Assembly: GCA_963743945.1 (NCBI GenBank)
Contig: CAVURO010000011.1
Coordinates: forward strand, 40,814-104,813
Direction: 5' to 3'
From: JACOTK01 sp963743945
Lineage (GTDB): Bacteria > Actinomycetota > Acidimicrobiia > Acidimicrobiales > CADCSY01
Length of the DNA: 64,000 nt
The position numbers and the translations under genes are program-made. Of this stretch, positions 45,654 through 54,455 are shown one piece after another (within the stretch, counting starts at the first letter, position 1; each line of letters opens with the position of its first letter). The notes beneath the pieces are model-generated. The model searched no databases. It was not told where the DNA came from and saw only the letters and a program-made list of their open reading frames with translations.

Positions 45654-46838
45654 ATGGCCGGTTCATTCATCGTCTCAGGTGCCCGCACGCCGATCGGAAA
45701 GCTCTCCGGCGCCCTCGCCTCCTTCAGCGGCACCGACCTCGGCGGCATCGCCATCAAGGCCGCTCTCGAGCGCGCCGGCATCTCGGGTGAACAGGTCGAC
45801 TACGTCTTCATGGGTCAGGTCCTCCAGGCGGGTGCCGGCCAGATCACCGCACGTCAGGCATCGGTGAAGGGCGGCATTCCCATGGATGTCCCCGCCACCA
45901 CCATCAACAAGGTCTGCCTTTCGGGCCTCAACTCGATCTACCTCGCCGACCAGCTCATCGCCTCGGGCGAGGCCGACATCGTGGTTGCCGGCGGCATGGA
46001 ATCCATGACCAACGCTCCTTACCTGTTGCCGGGTGCGCGGGCCGGTTACCGAGCCGGCGACAAGACCGTCGTCGACTCGTTGATGTACGACGGCCTCTTC
46101 TGCGCCTTCGACCAGGTTGCCATGGGGGCCGGGACCGAGAAGTACACGGCTGCAGCGAACAACATCACCCGTGAGCGCCAGGACGCCTTCGCCGCGCTCT
46201 CGCACGAGCGCGCGTCGTCGGCCATGAAGGAAGGTCGATTCGCAAACGAACTGGCCGTCGTGGCCGTGCCTCAGCGCAAGGGCGACCCCGTGCTGGTGGA
46301 GGAGGACGAGGGCGTCCGACCCGGCACAACCCCCGAGTCGCTCGGTGCGCTTCGTGGTGCGTTCGAGAAGGAGGGCACCATCACCGCAGGCAACGCCAGC
46401 CAGATCTCCGACGGCGGTGCGGCGGTTGTCGTCATGTCGGCCGCGGCCGCCGAGCGGGCCGGCGTGAGGCCGTTGGGCGAGATCGTCGGCTACGGCCAGG
46501 TGGCCGGACCCGATGCCTCCCTGCTCACGCAGCCCTCACGCTCCATCAACCGTGCGCTCGAGCGGGCCGGCAAGAAGGTCTCCGACGTGAGTCTCTTCGA
46601 GATCAACGAAGCCTTCGCTGCCGTCGGCCTGGCATCCATGGATGAGCTCGGCATCACCGAGGACGTCTGCAACGTCAACGGCGGCGCCATCGCGCTGGGC
46701 CACCCCATCGGCATGTCCGGCACCCGTCTCACCATCACCCTGCTGCACGAGCTCGCACGTCGCGGCGGCGGCATGGGCGCAGCAGCCCTCTGCGGCGGCG
46801 GCGGCCAGGGTGACGCCATCCTCCTTCGCACCGTCTGA
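45654..46838 (+). CDS. Acetyl-CoA acetyltransferase (thiolase)
   Basis: The 394-residue thiolase II enzyme condenses two acetyl-CoA to acetoacetyl-CoA, or the reverse. The catalytic residues are visible: Cys in INKVCLSGLNSIYLA (about residue 88), EINEAFAAVGLA, His in NGGAIALGHPIGMSGTR, and the second Cys in ALCGGGGQGDA. An AGGAGG site lies 8 nt before the ATG. Divergent from ccr across 54 nt, it could supply acetoacetyl-CoA to the same pathway. Confidence 0.95.
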   Translation: MAGSFIVSGARTPIGKLSGALASFSGTDLGGIAIKAALERAGISGEQVDYVFMGQVLQAGAGQITARQASVKGGIPMDVPATTINKVCLSGLNSIYLADQLIASGEADIVVAGGMESMTNAPYLLPGARAGYRAGDKTVVDSLMYDGLFCAFDQVAMGAGTEKYTAAANNITRERQDAFAALSHERASSAMKEGRFANELAVVAVPQRKGDPVLVEEDEGVRPGTTPESLGALRGAFEKEGTITAGNASQISDGGAAVVVMSAAAAERAGVRPLGEIVGYGQVAGPDASLLTQPSRSINRALERAGKKVSDVSLFEINEAFAAVGLASMDELGITEDVCNVNGGAIALGHPIGMSGTRLTITLLHELARRGGGMGAAALCGGGGQGDAILLRTV

Positions 46839-46871
46839 CGGACTGCCAACCGAGTTCTGAGAGACCGGGCC

Positions 46872-47474
46872 CTACGGGACCTCGACCTCTCGGCGACCTT
46901 CGAGCGCGCGGCCGAGGGTCAACTCGTCGGCGTAGTCGAGGTCGCCGCCCACGGGCAGACCGCTCGCGATGCGGGTGACCTTCACCCCGAGGGGCTTGAG
47001 CAGGCGACCCAGGTACATGGCGGTCGCCTCTCCCTCGATGTTCGGGTTCGTGCACAGGATCACCTCGGTGGTCTCCTCGGGCACGAGTCGTGCCACCAGC
47101 TCACGAACCTTGAGCTGGTCCGGCCCGACCCCCTCGATGGGGCTGATCGCGCCGTGGAGCACGTGATAGCGGCCCCGGAACTCACGGGTCTTCTCGATCG
47201 CGACGACATCATGGGGCTCTTCGACCACGCAGATCACCTGCGGGTCGCGACGCGTGTCGGTGCAGAACTCACATTCCGGCGCTTCCGACACGTTGAAGCA
47301 CCTAGAGCAGAAGGCAACTCGCTCCTTCATCTCGGTGATCGCCCTGGCGAGGCGCTCGGCCTCCTCTTTCGGCACAACCAACAGGTGAAAGGCCAGACGC
47401 TGCGCGGACTTCGGTCCCACGCCGGGAAGACGCCCGAGCTCGTCGATCAACTTTTGAACAGGTGCGGCGTACAC
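46872..47474 (-). CDS. recR: Recombination mediator RecR
   Basis: RecR works with RecF/RecO to load RecA at gaps. The 200-residue product has the helix-hairpin-helix (LIDELGRLPGVGPKSAQRLA), a C4 zinc finger (CSRCFNVSEAPECEFC), a TOPRIM domain (ICVVEEPHDVVAIEKT) and VTRIASGLPVGGDLDYADE at the C-terminus. It starts 9 nt after dnaX, the usual dnaX-recR arrangement; no ybaB gene lies between. Confidence 0.97.
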   Translation of the reverse strand: MYAAPVQKLIDELGRLPGVGPKSAQRLAFHLLVVPKEEAERLARAITEMKERVAFCSRCFNVSEAPECEFCTDTRRDPQVICVVEEPHDVVAIEKTREFRGRYHVLHGAISPIEGVGPDQLKVRELVARLVPEETTEVILCTNPNIEGEATAMYLGRLLKPLGVKVTRIASGLPVGGDLDYADELTLGRALEGRREVEVP

Positions 47475-47483
47475 AACCTCAGA

Positions 47484-49359
47484 CTACGACCCCCCCGAGG
47501 GGTCGCCGCTGATGATCTCGGTTCCGGGAAATGCCTGGGTCAGGCGATCCAGCCCCGTCCGTTCGTCAGGTGGCGCATCCCGTAGATCACCGAGATCGAC
47601 CACGTCGTCGTCAGGCTCGGATGCGCGTGGTTCCGAGGTCGTCCTCCTTCCCGAAGCGGCATGCTCCTGCACCATGGCCGCATCGGACGGGAGCCGAGTG
47701 GTCGTGGCACCGTCGACGACAAGCCGGACAGGGACGCTTCTGGCGAAATGCGCGCCGAGGGCCGCTTCGAGGTCGGGGAGCATCGGCTCCGCCTTCGTAC
47801 GCAGTGCCTCCGACGGCAGGGAGAACACCGCGGCATCGTGCTCCACGGCCGTGAAACGCCCCGCCCCGAAGAGTCCCTTCGCTCGGGGACGCAGCCCGCT
47901 CAGCACGTGGTCTGCCCAGGCCAGGGTGAGCTCCTCACGGGAGGGCAACCCGCCGGCCGCCGATTCGGGCACGGGGGCCGGGTTGGTTGCCGGGTGGTTG
48001 CCGTTGGTTGCCGGACCCTCACCGACAGGAGCTCCGGGCTCCCCCTCTCCAGCCGAAACGACGGGATCGGCCACACCCCGGAGCGACCGGAGGACGACGA
48101 CCGATGCCCCCCAGCGCTGCTCTCGCGGCGGAGCTCGATTCCGGAGCAGTCGGAGAGCCGGGCGCGGGCCCTTCCGGCGCACCGGCTGCTGCCGAGGAGC
48201 GACCGGTGATCGGTTGGGGGAGGGGCCCGGCGGGCACCTCGGATGACGGATGGGAACCCTGGCGCCCCATGCGCTCGAGACGTTCGATCCGTTCGACAAG
48301 AGCACCCGGCGAGTTGTCGAGCTCCGGCCTGGTCAGTCGCACCAGCGCCATCTCCAAGGGGATCCTGGGGTCAGGTGCTTCTCGCATGGCCTGCAATGCC
48401 TCACCCAGGGCATCCATGGCCCGAACGGCAGCGGCCGGCCCCAGACGTCGACCCTGATCGGACACCAGCTCACGTGCCTCGTCGGGCAGCGACACCACCT
48501 CCGGGGCAAGGACCGAGAGAAAGGCGTCCCGTAGATGGGCCAGGAGGGCTTCACCCAGGTGGCGCGGATCACGACCCGCCTGGCACGCGCCGGCAACGGC
48601 GGTCAACGCCCGTCCGGTGTCACGTTCGCAGAGGGCCTCGGCGAGATCGTCGATCGACCCGTCCCGTTCGACCGCGCCACCGGCGGCCACGATCTGATCG
48701 AGCGCGGAGAGCGCATCGCGCGCCGAGCCATGGCCCTGCTCCACCGCTCGTTCGATGGCCTCGTCGGTGACCTCGAGGCCGGCGTGGCTCGCCACCTGGC
48801 GCAGGTGACGTTGCAGCACATCGGCGCCGATCAGGCGGAACTCGTAGTGCTGCGTGCGACTGCGAATCGTCGGCAGCACCTTTTGAGGGTCGGTTGTGGC
48901 CAACACGAAGATGACATGCTGGGGCGGCTCCTCGAGCGTCTTGAGCAACGCGTTCGAGGCGGCCGCCGACAACATGTGCACCTCGTCGAGGATGTAGAGG
49001 CGGGATCGCCCCGATCCCCCCATCGCGACACGTCCGACCAGGTCTCGCATGGCCTCGACCCCGTTGTTCGACGCAGCGTCGAGCTCGCTGACATCCAGCG
49101 AGTTGCCGGCCTCGATGGACAGGCACGACGGGCATTCGCAACACGGCTCGCCGTCAACGGCCGCCTCGCAGTTGATGGCCTTGGCAAGGATCCGCGCCGT
49201 CGAGGTCTTGCCCGTCCCCCTGGGGCCGCTGAACAGGTAGGCATGGGCCACGGTGTCACCCCGCACCGCGTTGCGCAATGCCCGCACCACATGGTCCTGT
49301 CCCTGCACCTCATCGAATCGGCGGGGTCGATATCGCCGATACAAGGACTGGAAGGCCAT
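47484..49359 (-). CDS. dnaX: DNA polymerase III gamma/tau subunit DnaX, two frames joined at a G6 run
   Basis: DnaX is the clamp-loader motor. The first frame (ATG 49359) has FQSLYRRYRPRRFDEVQGQD, Walker A GPRGTGKTSTARILA, a CCECPSC zinc cluster, LYILDEVHMLS and domain III, then stops at 48019 after 446 residues. The tau-type C-terminal domain (LTLAWADHVLSGLRPRAKGL, HFARSVPVRLVVDG) is in another frame ending at 47484. The frames meet at a run of six Gs (plus-strand C6, 48107-48112); removing one G joins them into about 624 residues. The joined linker is AALGG-ASVVVLRS. The run sits in the linker, where a gamma/tau frame switch happens in other bacteria, but an indel error is equally possible. 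Confidence 0.88.
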
Positions 49360-49387
49360 CGCCCAACCGTAGACGATCATCAAAAAG

Positions 49388-49521
49388 GCCTGGCACTTCA
49401 CGAGACGGCCAGGCGATCTGCGGCACACCGCTCGACCTGCTGAGAGCTGCTGCCTTCCGACCCTGACTCGGTTCACAGGGAGCGATTGCACAGGACCCGG
49501 CCGCCTCGTGAAGTGTCAGGC
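49388..49521 (-). ncRNA. ffs: Signal recognition particle RNA
   Basis: The minus strand carries the conserved SRP apical hairpin GGTCGGAAGGCAGCAGC (49462-49446), the Ffh-binding loop. The ends pair over about 16 bp (CCTGGCACTTCACGAG with CTCGTGAAGTGTCAGG, one G-U), defining a molecule of about 134 nt. It lies upstream of dnaX on the same strand, a common bacterial position. Confidence 0.92.
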
Positions 49522-49552
49522 GTGCTCACAGGATAGCGTGTCCTCCACACCG

Positions 49553-49637
49553 GGAGGGGTGCGAGAGCGGCCGAATCGGCACGCTTGGAAAGCGTGTGTG
49601 GGGAAACTCACCGTGGGTTCGAATCCCACCCCCTCCG
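49553..49637 (+). tRNA. tRNA-Ser (anticodon GGA)
   Basis: GGAGGGG pairs with CCCCTCC in the acceptor stem. The anticodon stem-loop is CACGC-TTGGAAA-GCGTG with GGA, there is a long variable arm typical of tRNA-Ser, and the T arm contains GGTTCGAATCC. The CCA end is not encoded. Confidence 0.95.
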
Positions 49638-49655
49638 CCGGAGGGTAAAAACCTC

Positions 49656-49768
49656 GTACGGAGACATCCAAAGGGGCTGTCACTCAGACCCCTGCACCGA
49701 CCGGACGGCCCCAGCGCCGCCCGAGCGAGACAGGGCTTTGGATGCAAACCCTTTGGATGTCTCCGTAC
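49656..49768. repeat. 20-bp perfect inverted repeat between tRNA-Ser and tadA
   Basis: GTACGGAGACATCCAAAGGG (49656-49675) is the exact complement of 49749-49768. The 73-nt interior holds an AGGGG/CCCCT mini-hairpin and an extra direct copy of CTTTGGATG. No coding capacity is visible. It may be a small non-autonomous element or a structured transcript end. Confidence 0.8.
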
Positions 49769-49842
49769 CCCCAGGGAGTTCGCCAACGGGTGTTCACAAT
49801 CCTGCAGGGTTCGTCCTTCATCCTCGAGGCCAGGTGATCCCC

Positions 49843-50298
49843 ATGACCGACGATCAGGCAATGGAACTCGCCCTGAGCGAGGCGCGGGCTGCGGGCCGGG
49901 AGGGAGATGTGCCGGTGGGCGCCGTTGTCCTTGGGACCGATGGAACCATCCTGGGCATGGGTCGCAACGCACGCGAACGCCACGGAGACCCAACCGCACA
50001 TGCCGAGATGATGGCGCTGCGGGCGGCTGCCGCCTGCCTCGGCTCCTGGCGATTGACCGGCACCACCCTGGTCGTCACCCTGGAACCGTGTCCCATGTGC
50101 GCAGGGGCTCTGGTCGCTGCTCGTGTGGACCGTGTGGTCTTCGGCGCAACCGACCCAAAGGCAGGAGCCTGCGGATCGCTCTACAACCTCTGCGCGGACC
50201 CTCGCCTCAACCACGAGGTCACCATCACGCCCGGCGTTCGCTCCGCCGACTGCGGCGAGTTGTTGACGGCATTCTTCGCGGAGCGTCGGGACAGATAG
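49843..50298 (+). CDS. tadA: tRNA adenosine(34) deaminase TadA
   Basis: TadA converts A34 to inosine in tRNA-Arg(ACG). The 151-residue product has the cytidine-deaminase-fold zinc site: His/Glu in DPTAHAEMMALRAAA and PCxxC in LEPCPMCAGALVAARV. It also has VVFGATDPKAGACGSLYNL, which is typical of TadA. The ATG at 49843 has AGG about 8 nt upstream; GTG at 49834 is an alternative. It lies between two tRNA-Ser genes. Confidence 0.93.
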   Translation: MTDDQAMELALSEARAAGREGDVPVGAVVLGTDGTILGMGRNARERHGDPTAHAEMMALRAAAACLGSWRLTGTTLVVTLEPCPMCAGALVAARVDRVVFGATDPKAGACGSLYNLCADPRLNHEVTITPGVRSADCGELLTAFFAERRDR

Positions 50299-50309
50299 CC
50301 TCAACACCG

Positions 50310-50399
50310 GGAGAGATGCCAGAGCGGACGAATGGGGCGGCCTCGAAAGCCGTTGTGGGTTTCGGCTCACCGTGGGTTCGAATCCCACTCTCTCCGCCA
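50310..50399 (+). tRNA. tRNA-Ser (anticodon CGA)
   Basis: GGAGAGA pairs with TCTCTCC. The anticodon loop is CTCGAAA (CGA), there is a long variable arm, and the T arm contains GGTTCGAATCC. CCA is encoded (50397-50399), unlike the neighbouring tRNA-Ser(GGA). Confidence 0.95.
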
Positions 50400-50608
50400 G
50401 TTGTTCCTGTCTCGAACTCCAAACAGAGACGAACGCCCAGTCCCCAAGGTCGGGAAGTGAGTCTTCATTGGTAGGCCTGGAGATCCACCAGGTTGTCCCT
50501 GCCGGTCCGCACAGGCTTCTCAAGCGCGCCCCTGAGGCGGGTGGCAGCTTCGTATGCTCATGGCTCTTCGGATCTCCATCTCAAGAAGCAGAAACCTTCC
50601 AATTCCAG

Positions 50609-50637
50609 TTGACAGTTTTACTCAAATTCGATATATA
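50609..50637 (+). promoter_or_regulatory. Consensus sigma-70 promoter of hsp20-hspR
   Basis: TTGACA (50609-50614), exactly 17 nt, TATATA (50632-50637). The spacer contains ACTCAAA, a half-site of the HspR operator HAIR (CTTGAGT, 7 nt, ACTCAAG); the left half is poor (GTTGACA). The region is AT-rich against its surroundings. The rest of 50400-50683 shows no gene. Confidence 0.75.
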
Positions 50638-50683
50638 GTTTGTTGTCCCTGAAATCCTCCGAGTCCGAGAGAGGAGAACACCG

Positions 50684-51142
50684 ATGCTGATGCGTACCGA
50701 TCCGTTCCGTGACCTCGACCGTCTCACCCAGCAGGCTTTCGGCACCCCGGCCCGGCCGGCAGCGATGCCGATCGACGCCTACCGCCACGGCGATGAGTTC
50801 GTCGCCGAGTTCGACTTGCCGGGAGTGGACACCGGTTCGATCGACCTGACCGTCGAGAAGAACGTGCTGACCGTCCACGCCCAGCGGCGGCGGAACTCCC
50901 TCGAAGGTGTCGAGCTACTCGTCGGTGAGAGGCCGCAGGGCACCTTCAGTCGGCAGCTGTTCCTCGGGGACAGCCTCGACACCGACCGCATCAACGCCAC
51001 CTACGCCGACGGCGTGCTCACCATTCGGCTCCCGATCGCCGAGAAGGCCAGGCCCCGCAGGGTACCCATCGGCGTGGCCGAACCGAGGCAGGCAACGATC
51101 GAGGCCAAGTCAGACGAACTTGTCGGTGCCTCCCCGAGCTGA
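50684..51142 (+). CDS. Hsp20-family small heat-shock protein
   Basis: This ATP-independent holdase of 152 residues has the alpha-crystallin domain (about 35-125): YRHGDEFVAEFDLPGVD, IDLTVEKNVLTVHAQRR, ERPQGTFSRQLFLGDSLD and YADGVLTIRLPIAEKARP. The last carries the C-terminal V/I-x-I-like groove-binding end in RRVPIGV. A GAGAGGAGAA site precedes the ATG. It is cotranscribed with the MerR-type regulator that follows. Confidence 0.94.
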   Translation: MLMRTDPFRDLDRLTQQAFGTPARPAAMPIDAYRHGDEFVAEFDLPGVDTGSIDLTVEKNVLTVHAQRRRNSLEGVELLVGERPQGTFSRQLFLGDSLDTDRINATYADGVLTIRLPIAEKARPRRVPIGVAEPRQATIEAKSDELVGASPS

Positions 51143-51149
51143 GTCCCCG

Positions 51150-51455
51150 ATGGTCCCGCTTCCCTTCGACGACGACCACGTTCCGCTCTACACCGTTGGC
51201 CAGGTCGCAGGGATGCTCGACGTCCAGCCGGCCTTCTTGCGTCGGCTGGACGTCGAACGGGTCGTCCAGCCCGCCCGCTCCGACGGCGGCCAGCGCCGCT
51301 ACAGCCGAGCCGACATCGCCTTGGCGCAGCACGTTTCCCAGATGGCCGACGGCGGGATGACCCTCTCAGGAATCCGACGGATCCTCGTGCTCGAAGCCGA
51401 AGTCGCTGCCCTTCAGGCGCAGGTGGCCCACTTGAGGGCCAAGGTGAAGCGGTGA
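51150..51455 (+). CDS. hspR: HspR-like MerR-family regulator
   Basis: The 101-residue product has a MerR winged-helix domain (LYTVGQVAGMLDVQPAFLRR, then GGQRRYSRADIALAQHVSQM) and a short C-terminal coiled coil. HspR represses chaperone genes in actinobacteria. Autoregulation of the hsp20 promoter is likely given the half operator upstream. It starts 8 nt after hsp20. Confidence 0.85.
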   Translation: MVPLPFDDDHVPLYTVGQVAGMLDVQPAFLRRLDVERVVQPARSDGGQRRYSRADIALAQHVSQMADGGMTLSGIRRILVLEAEVAALQAQVAHLRAKVKR

Positions 51456-51643
51456 CCAAGGAGGTATGGGGATGACTGATCTCGCCCCGAGGTTCCACGG
51501 CCTCGCTTGCGCCGGGGCTGACCCCTACGAGCCTTTCACGAGACGCTTGAACGTCTCCCGCGGGTTCGAGAGGTAGATGCATCCAGTCCGCCAGTTGTTC
51601 CGCGGACCGTCGTTTCCATGCTCCTCGTCAGTAGTCTCGACGG

Positions 51644-53608
51644 GTGCAAGTAGGTATGCCTCCCCACGTCGAGATGCGGGTTCGAGCCCATGGTTCGGGT
51701 GACGACGGCGGGCCGGCTCCCGGGACGTTCCGCCGAGTCCTGACCTTCACCGGGCCGTACCGCCTCAAGATCGTCGCCTTTCTGGTGGTGGTCATCTGCG
51801 GGTCGCTCATCGCGCTCGCGCCGCCTCTGCTGTTCAAGCGCCTCATCGACGTGGCTCTCGTCGAGGGTGACAAGAACCTGGTCACCACCCTTGCTCTGCT
51901 GACCTTGGTCGCGGCCGTCGCCGAGCTCGCCTTCGATCTCGTGCAGCGCTACCTGTCCTCGAGCATCGGCGAAGGCCTGATCTTCGATCTGCGCAGCGCG
52001 GTCTTCGATCATGTGCAGCGCATGCCACTCGCCTTCTTCACGCGAACCCAAACAGGGGCACTCGTGAGTCGCATGAACAACGACGTCATCGGCGCCCAGC
52101 GCGCGGTGACCGGCACGCTTGGTCAGGTGGTCTTCAACGTCTTCACCCTGGTTTCGACCATCGGCGTCATGTTGGCCCTCGAATGGCGCATGACCCTGCT
52201 CTCGCTCGTCCTGCTGCCCGTATTCATCATCCCCTCGAAACGGGTCGGACTCCGTCTCCAGGATCTCACCCGTGAGAGCATGGACCTCAACGCGTCGATG
52301 AACACCACCATGACCGAACGCTTCAACGTATCGGGCGCGATGTTGGTCAAGCTCTTCGGCAGGCACGACGACGAGCTGGTCGGTTTCACGAGTCGAGCCG
52401 CACGGGTACGCGACATCGGCGTCAAGAACGCCATCTATGGACGGGCCTTCTTCTCATCCCTGAGCCTCGTGGGCGGTGTCGGCACCGCGGTCGTCTACTG
52501 GTGGGGAGGACACCTGGTCATCGACGGGACGATCGAACCCGGCACCCTGGTGGCCATGGCGGCGTTGGTCACCCGCATCTATCAGCCGATCACCAGCCTC
52601 ACCAATGCACGCATCGACGTCATGACCGCGCTCGTCTCGTTCGAGCGGGTCTTCGAGGTGCTCGACGCTCCTCGGCTCATCGACGATGCCCCCGGCGCGA
52701 TCGATCTGGTGGACCCCAAGGGCGACGTCGAGCTCGACGACGTGTGGTTCCGGTATCCCTCCGCCACCGAGGTCTCGTTGGCCTCCCTGGAGTTCGAGGG
52801 CCAGGAGGCCGTCCTCGACGATCGGATTGGGCCCTACGTGCTCGAAGGCATCTCGTTGCACATCCGACCAGGCCAACTCGTCGCGTTGGTCGGCCCCTCG
52901 GGCGCCGGCAAGTCCACGCTGGCTTCGTTGGTGCCCCGCCTCTACGACGTGACCAAGGGGCAGCTGCGGGTGGACGGCCACGACGTTCGCAGCCTGACTC
53001 AGTCGAGCCTGCGCCAGGCCATCGGGGTGGTGAACCAGGATCCCCACCTCTTCCACGACACGGTGGCTGCGAACCTGCGATACGCACGACCGAACGCAAC
53101 CGACGCCGAGTTGGTACAAGCCTGCCGCTCGGCCCAGATCCACGAGGTGATCGCCGGGCTGCCCGATGGGTATGCCACCGTCGTGGGCGAGCGGGGCTAC
53201 CGCCTCTCGGGCGGGGAGAAGCAGCGACTCTCGATTGCGCGCATGCTGTTGAAGAACCCGGCCATCGTCGTGCTGGACGAGGCCACCAGCCATCTCGACG
53301 CCGAGAACGAGGCTCTCGTGCAGCAGGCGCTGAGTGCAGCGCTGTCGGGACGGACCTCGATCGTGATCGCCCACCGCCTCTCCACGATCCAGGCGGCAGA
53401 CGAGATCATCGTGATCGAGCACGGCAGGGTCGTCGAGCGCGGTTCCCACGAGGCACTGCTGGCGGCCGGGAAGCTCTATGCGAGTCACTATCACACGCTC
53501 ATCGGCGATGATCGTGCGGTCGAATCGCCGAACTGGACGCCCGAGGAATCACCGATGGACCTGCCGAGTGAGGGAGGGCCGAGCGAGCTCACCTTCCCGG
53601 CGAGCTGA
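51644..53608 (+). CDS. ABC exporter, fused membrane and ATPase domains
   Basis: The 654-residue half-transporter has six predicted membrane helices in the first ~330 residues (IVAFLVVVICGSLIALAPPL first) with FTRTQTGALVSRMNNDV, then an ATPase domain. Motifs: Walker A LVGPSGAGKSTLASL, Q-loop GVVNQDPHLF, signature LSGGEKQRLSIARML, Walker B IVVLDEATSHLD and switch IVIAHRLSTIQ. It belongs to the MsbA/LmrA multidrug-lipid exporter type and presumably works as a homodimer. GTG 51644 or ATG 51656 may be the start. The substrate is unknown. Confidence 0.93.
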   Translation: MQVGMPPHVEMRVRAHGSGDDGGPAPGTFRRVLTFTGPYRLKIVAFLVVVICGSLIALAPPLLFKRLIDVALVEGDKNLVTTLALLTLVAAVAELAFDLVQRYLSSSIGEGLIFDLRSAVFDHVQRMPLAFFTRTQTGALVSRMNNDVIGAQRAVTGTLGQVVFNVFTLVSTIGVMLALEWRMTLLSLVLLPVFIIPSKRVGLRLQDLTRESMDLNASMNTTMTERFNVSGAMLVKLFGRHDDELVGFTSRAARVRDIGVKNAIYGRAFFSSLSLVGGVGTAVVYWWGGHLVIDGTIEPGTLVAMAALVTRIYQPITSLTNARIDVMTALVSFERVFEVLDAPRLIDDAPGAIDLVDPKGDVELDDVWFRYPSATEVSLASLEFEGQEAVLDDRIGPYVLEGISLHIRPGQLVALVGPSGAGKSTLASLVPRLYDVTKGQLRVDGHDVRSLTQSSLRQAIGVVNQDPHLFHDTVAANLRYARPNATDAELVQACRSAQIHEVIAGLPDGYATVVGERGYRLSGGEKQRLSIARMLLKNPAIVVLDEATSHLDAENEALVQQALSAALSGRTSIVIAHRLSTIQAADEIIVIEHGRVVERGSHEALLAAGKLYASHYHTLIGDDRAVESPNWTPEESPMDLPSEGGPSELTFPAS

Positions 53609-53673
53609 CAATCCCCCGTCCCGAAAGGGGTGCCGTGCCCCGGCAGGGAGGCTGCGTTCGCCTGACGACGAAC

Positions 53674-54384
53674 TCAGGCCCATCCGTCGATGATCGCCGG
53701 CAGCTCGGCAAGGCTGTTGATGACCGCGTCCGGCTCGACCTCCCACGCAGGCGCGTGGTCGTTCGCCACGTGGACACCCCGCATGCCCACCTGCTGTGAG
53801 CCCCATATGTCGTCGTAGAGGCGATCGCCCACGAACACCGCCCGGGTGGGGTCACGAACCCCAACGGCTGCCATCGTCGCCTCGAAGACCGACGGATGGG
53901 GCTTGAGGTGGGTCATTTCGCTCGAGTACAGGCGGGCCTCGATGAACGGCGCCAGACCGTCTCGCTCCAGGAAGTGCTCATGGAAGGAACGTGGCCAGTG
54001 GGTGTTGGACAACAGGGCGATGCGAAGACCCCGCTCCGCCAGTGCGCGCAGGGTCGCGCAGGCATCATCCTTGTGACGGATGTGGGGTGTCCACGCGTCG
54101 AGATGCCCGAGTGCCGCCTCCTCGAGCACGGCCTCGGCGACGTCGAGGCCCAACTCGTCGGAAGCCTCCGCGATCAGGTCTGCAAGCGTGCCGGATTCAC
54201 ACGAGCCCGTCGTCCGCTCCCAGAACCGCTCCTCGACCGCAACCAGGCGAGCCGTCACCTCCGCCTCACGCTCGGGGGTGGGAGCGAGATGATGGGCGGC
54301 CAGGGTCCACACATCGATCATCTCGAGGGACACGAACTCCGAGAGCGTGCCACCCCAGTCAAAGATCACGGCTTCCACCACCAT
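53674..54384 (-). CDS. HAD-superfamily hydrolase
   Basis: The 236-residue product has HAD motif I AVIFDWGGTLSEFVSLE (nucleophile and acid Asp; the second is replaced by Gly in the DWGGT variant), motif II RIALLSNTHWPRSF, a Lys in THLKPHPSVFEA and motif IV AVFVGDRLYDDIWGSQ. The insertion is a helical cap. It is probably a small-molecule phosphatase of unknown substrate, convergent with the ABC exporter. Confidence 0.88.
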   Translation of the reverse strand: MVVEAVIFDWGGTLSEFVSLEMIDVWTLAAHHLAPTPEREAEVTARLVAVEERFWERTTGSCESGTLADLIAEASDELGLDVAEAVLEEAALGHLDAWTPHIRHKDDACATLRALAERGLRIALLSNTHWPRSFHEHFLERDGLAPFIEARLYSSEMTHLKPHPSVFEATMAAVGVRDPTRAVFVGDRLYDDIWGSQQVGMRGVHVANDHAPAWEVEPDAVINSLAELPAIIDGWA

Positions 54385-54455
54385 GGTGACAACGTAGACC
54401 TTGGCCGGCGAAGTGCGCTTGCAGTGGTTGGCCTCCGCCCTCATAGGGTGGGAAG

